The position numbers were made by a program, and so were the translations under genes. A DNA stretch of 64,000 nt from Bacteroidales bacterium (GTDB taxonomy: Bacteria > Bacteroidota > Bacteroidia > Bacteroidales > 4484-276): the NCBI GenBank assembly GCA_014860585.1, contig JACZJL010000085.1, positions 1-64,000 on the forward strand, in the 5' to 3' direction. The stretch's first letter is position 1. Each line of letters opens with the position of its first letter. Below the pieces are notes generated by a model that did no database searches, was not told where the DNA came from, and saw only the letters and a program-made list of their open reading frames with translations. Below are positions 61,282-64,000 of the stretch, in pieces.

Positions 61282-63019
61282 ATAAAGTTCCGGTTCGTAT
61301 CTTTTTCTCTAAAAACTCTGAAGTGTCGTTTTCATTACTTTTTTCTCCCGCTTTGATCCAGTATTGCAAGGCTTCATCTTTTCTTCCGAGTTTAAAAAGC
61401 ACATCGCCATAATGTTCCAAAAGCACAGCGCTGTCTTCTTCATCACTGTCGAGTGCTTTTTTGATCCATTTTTCAGCCTCTGCGTATTCACCCAGTTTGA
61501 AAAGAACCCACCCGTAAGTATCCTGAAATGATGATTTATCGGGACTAATTTGGTTGGCCAAAGCGGCCATTTCGCGTGCGCGCTCCAGTTTTTGACCTCT
61601 TAGCGAAAGGTAATAGCTGTAATTGTTGAGAATGAAAGCATCATCCGGTTTTAGTTCAAGGGCTTTTTCGTAACTCTCATCAGATTTTTCAAATTCACTC
61701 AATCGGTTGTAAACATCACCCAAAGTACTGTAAAATTGCGCTTCTAGGACATTGTTGTCTACTACCAAAGTTAAACCGGTTTCAAGCGGACGGAGGGCAG
61801 CGTTGAAATCCTTCAGCTGGTAATGGGCAAAACCATTGAACAGGTAGGCGATTGGTTGCATGGGGAAAAGTTCGATCATGCTGTTGCTTGTGGCCAGTAC
61901 TGCGTTGGAGTCGAGAAGGTCGTTTTCGATAAATAGTTTTTGTTCCCACATTGAGTAGCTGCTGATGTCTTTTTCGAGTACCTCGTTAATAACCTCCAGC
62001 GCCTTTTCATACTGCATGTTGCGGTAGAGCATCTCGCCATAAATCGAAAGCGCCCTTGTATCGTCCGGATGTGCATCGGCCAGTAAGGTAGACAATTCCA
62101 GCACGGTTGACTTTTTTGTATTATAAAATTCATCTATGGTAAAGAAGGAGAGCATGACCTGTATTTTTGTATCAAGATCAAGGTCCGGATTGGCAAATCC
62201 CAGCTTTAGCTCTTCGATGGCCAGGGCATCTTCACCTTTGGAGCGGTGCAAATCGGCCAGCGAGATATGAATAAACGGGTTATCAGGCTCAATTTCAGCT
62301 ATTCTTTTGTAAATGTCAAGTGCATTACTTTCCTGGCCAAGTGCTAAATATGACTCAGCCAGAATTTGCAGGTAACGGACATTTTCAGGATAAGCGCTGA
62401 CCAAACCTTCTATTTCAGCAAGGGCTTGCTTAGGACGTTCTGATTCGAGATATAATTTATGCTTTTGAAGAGAAATATCCTCGGTTTTTCCGATTTTGTC
62501 CTCTATTTCGTCATAAACCGCAATGGCCTTTTTAAAATCTCCTGCAATGATATAAGACATTGCTAAGTCAAGACGGTATTCAATTTTGTCAGGGAACCGG
62601 TTGATGAGGGATTCCTGGGTGAGCATCAGTTTGTCGATCTGATAGGTTTGTTTGTAAAGGTCGGCCAGGAATTGATAGTACCATTCGTTATCCGGATTTA
62701 TTTCTATGGCTTTTTCCATCAGATGAACAGCGTCGCCCGGACGATTGGCCATGCCATAAATCCTTGCCAGTTCATACATCGAGGCATCATGATCAGGGTC
62801 AATATTCAGCACTGCCCTGTACAGTTGCTCCGCTTCAACCCAGTTGCCGAGAATCCGCTCTTTAGCGGCATTCATAAAGAGTTCTTTCCGCTGGTTGATT
62901 TGCTGTTCCGATAGTGATTTACTTTCTTTCGGTTTTCGCTGTGCCGCCAGGTGGTGGCCAAAGCTGCCCAACAAAATGAATAGTATTACAAAAAGTTTTA
63001 TTAAACGTTGTTTTATCAT
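61274..63019 (-). CDS. Exported tetratricopeptide-repeat protein
   Basis: A 581-residue protein with a signal peptide (MIKQRLIKLFVILFILLGSF with cleavage near AAQ). About 11-13 TPR units fill residues 45-565, for example EAEQLYRAVLNIDPDHDASM, DAVHLMEKAIEINPDNEWYY, NALDIYKRIAEIEPDNPFIH and ESYEKALELKPDDAFILNNY. Likely periplasmic scaffold. In Bacteroidetes such proteins are often next to the DUF4292 lipoprotein and dut, as here; the joint role is unknown. The upstream neighbour dut is on the same strand, 137 bp away. Confidence 0.9.
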   Translation of the reverse strand: MIKQRLIKLFVILFILLGSFGHHLAAQRKPKESKSLSEQQINQRKELFMNAAKERILGNWVEAEQLYRAVLNIDPDHDASMYELARIYGMANRPGDAVHLMEKAIEINPDNEWYYQFLADLYKQTYQIDKLMLTQESLINRFPDKIEYRLDLAMSYIIAGDFKKAIAVYDEIEDKIGKTEDISLQKHKLYLESERPKQALAEIEGLVSAYPENVRYLQILAESYLALGQESNALDIYKRIAEIEPDNPFIHISLADLHRSKGEDALAIEELKLGFANPDLDLDTKIQVMLSFFTIDEFYNTKKSTVLELSTLLADAHPDDTRALSIYGEMLYRNMQYEKALEVINEVLEKDISSYSMWEQKLFIENDLLDSNAVLATSNSMIELFPMQPIAYLFNGFAHYQLKDFNAALRPLETGLTLVVDNNVLEAQFYSTLGDVYNRLSEFEKSDESYEKALELKPDDAFILNNYSYYLSLRGQKLERAREMAALANQISPDKSSFQDTYGWVLFKLGEYAEAEKWIKKALDSDEEDSAVLLEHYGDVLFKLGRKDEALQYWIKAGEKSNENDTSEFLEKKIRTGTLYE

Positions 63020-63156
63020 GTTATGCTTCTGTTATCTATTTAATAAACCGTCTTCAACAATTCAAGACTTCAGGTTAAATATTCAATAGCGATTAATTAA
63101 CAATTAAAAACATGATTTTATTCTGATTGGTGTGAATAAATTTGCCAGGGTAAGAT

Positions 63157-63591
63157 CTATTTTTTTCCTGTATGACCGAAACCACCAGCGCCGCGTCCGG
63201 TTGGTTGCAATTCTTCTACCTGGATCCATTCAGCATGTTCAACCTTTGAGATGATCATTTGCGCAATGCGATCACCATCATTGATCACGAAAGCCTCATT
63301 AGACAGATTAACCAAAATGATTTTTATTTCACCACGGTAGTCAGCATCAATGGTTCCCGGTGTGTTAACGAGTGAAATCCCATGCCTGGCAGCCAATCCG
63401 CTTCTTGGTCTGATCTGAGCCTCAAAACCTACAGGTAATTCAACAAACAGTCCTGTAGGTATTAATGATCTTTCCAGCGATTTCAGGGTTACAGGTGATT
63501 CGAGGTTTGCACGTAAATCCATCCCGGCTGAAGCCACCGTTTCATAAGCTGGCAAGGGATGTTTAGAGGTGTTTACAATTTTGATTCTCAT
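63157..63591 (-). CDS. dut: dUTP diphosphatase
   Basis: A 144-residue trimeric dUTPase. It hydrolyses dUTP to dUMP, keeping uracil out of DNA and feeding thymidylate synthesis. The five conserved motifs are visible: [43 protein letters not shown] and [13 protein letters not shown]. The frame begins at 63663, but the extra residues are hydrophobic and unrelated to the family; the ATG at 63591 ([10 protein letters not shown]) is typical, and a -7 box at 63612-63619 supports it. Confidence 0.95.
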   Translation of the reverse strand: MRIKIVNTSKHPLPAYETVASAGMDLRANLESPVTLKSLERSLIPTGLFVELPVGFEAQIRPRSGLAARHGISLVNTPGTIDADYRGEIKIILVNLSNEAFVINDGDRIAQMIISKVEHAEWIQVEELQPTGRGAGGFGHTGKK

Positions 63592-63611
63592 CATACATTG
63601 AAATAAGGCGG

Positions 63612-63619
63612 CAAAAATA
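63612..63619 (-). promoter_or_regulatory. Bacteroidetes promoter for dut
   Basis: TATTTTTG on the minus strand, 21 bp before the ATG at 63591, with a TTG about 26 bp upstream on the same strand (63642-63644) as a partial -33 element. Confidence 0.5.
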
Positions 63620-63800
63620 AGGAAAAGAAAATGGGTGTAAACAATCCATTTTTTTTGCTTCACATGAATTATTCATAGCATACCTGTTGCAAAGGTCATC
63701 TTTCTATGTTACTGGAAGTCAATAAGCTGCATTGATTTTTTTGTTAATCACCCTTCAAGCCCAAAACCAATGAAAAAGGATAAACTATTAATTGGGAATT

Positions 63801-64000
63801 CTACTGATTGGTTTGAGCCTGTTGTTCTTCTTCCGGTGTAATCCATCCACCGCCCAATGCTTTGTAGAGCTTAACGTAAGAAGACAAATAGGCCTGCCTG
63901 GTGTAAGCAAGTTCTATCTCAATGGAAAAGAGGGTCCGCTCGGTGTCAAGAACTTCCAGGTAGCTGGTCACCCCTGCATCATACCTCTCCCTTGATAATT
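63801..64000 (-). CDS. TolC-family RND efflux outer-membrane lipoprotein, C-terminal part
   Basis: Only the last 66 codons are in the window; the gene runs on past base 64000. Translating the minus strand from the edge to the TAG at 63801-63803 gives YDAGVTSYLEVLDTERTLFS, then YVKLYKALGGGW and a polar tail ending in QAQTNQ. Those blocks are typical of the NodT/OprM type TolC-family lipoproteins that pair with RND multidrug pumps. The rest of the pump should lie beyond the window. Confidence 0.85.
   Translation of the reverse strand, partial: LSRERYDAGVTSYLEVLDTERTLFSIEIELAYTRQAYLSSYVKLYKALGGGWITPEEEQQAQTNQ

Noticed and set aside
1-64000. tRNA or rRNA genes, prophage, integrated plasmid
   Set aside because: Reading both strands I saw no tRNA-like cloverleaf with a GTTCGANTC arm, no rRNA, and no phage structural, integrase or replication genes.

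Overview
The window looks like chromosomal DNA of a Bacteroidota (Bacteroidetes) bacterium, probably a Bacteroidales/Marinilabiliales-type anaerobe or facultative organism; the rank below phylum is inference. Evidence: six large secreted proteins end in type IX secretion (T9SS) C-terminal sorting domains; several protein families are typical of the phylum (DUF4292, DUF4296, DUF5686, DUF6132, single-chain class II glycyl-tRNA synthetase); at least fifteen genes have a Bacteroidetes-type -7 box (TAnnTTTG) just upstream; Shine-Dalgarno sequences are inconspicuous. I saw no rRNA, tRNA, prophage, complete insertion sequence or CRISPR array.

Layout. 1-9368: thyA (first base cut off), a small secreted protein, pirin, a TauE/SafE permease, a PfkB kinase, a PspC/LiaF-like envelope-stress pair, a membrane-anchored PHP-like protein with altered metal ligands, and pta. 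9369-10722: a non-coding stretch holding three copies of a 79-80 bp palindromic repeat and another imperfect palindrome, then a RelE/ParE-type toxin-antitoxin pair. 10723-22980 (all minus strand): two exported DUF3857/transglutaminase-like proteins, one with the catalytic triad and one without, then four tandem paralogues of about 640 residues, each a secreted Asp-box (sialidase-like) beta-propeller with a T9SS tail. 23388-34384: dnaE fused to an N-terminal proofreading exonuclease, a Memo-AMMECR1 fusion, a CHPC thioredoxin with a DUF6132 membrane protein, mutS2, and a COG2509-type FAD dehydrogenase. 34680-46884: an unrecognised helical protein, a DUF454 membrane protein, two tandem secreted FG-GAP/VCBS propellers, a Pif1-like helicase, a DUF58 protein, trxA, a DUF4296 lipoprotein and recQ. 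47180-53327: an envelope/LPS cluster (kdsD, DUF5686, lptB, two glycosyltransferases). 53483-57067: an ECF sigma factor operon with a putative anti-sigma factor, a DUF4097-like protein and two outer-membrane-like proteins. 57128-64000: xseB-xseA, glyQS, a DUF4292 lipoprotein, a TPR protein, dut, and the 3' end of a TolC-family efflux lipoprotein gene that continues past the window.

How it fits together. Most of the window is housekeeping (nucleotide supply by thyA and dut; replication and repair by dnaE, mutS2, recQ, the Pif1-like helicase and xseAB; translation by glyQS) interleaved with cell-envelope genes. The accessory content is mainly secreted beta-propellers and the small palindromic intergenic elements. 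Notable for follow-up: the four-gene propeller array; hairpin elements that keep their core while both stem arms change together; the double-anchored PHP-like protein; and the Memo-AMMECR1 fusion without a neighbouring radical SAM gene. Several start codons were moved inward because the longest reading frame runs through a recognisable promoter or past a signal peptide.
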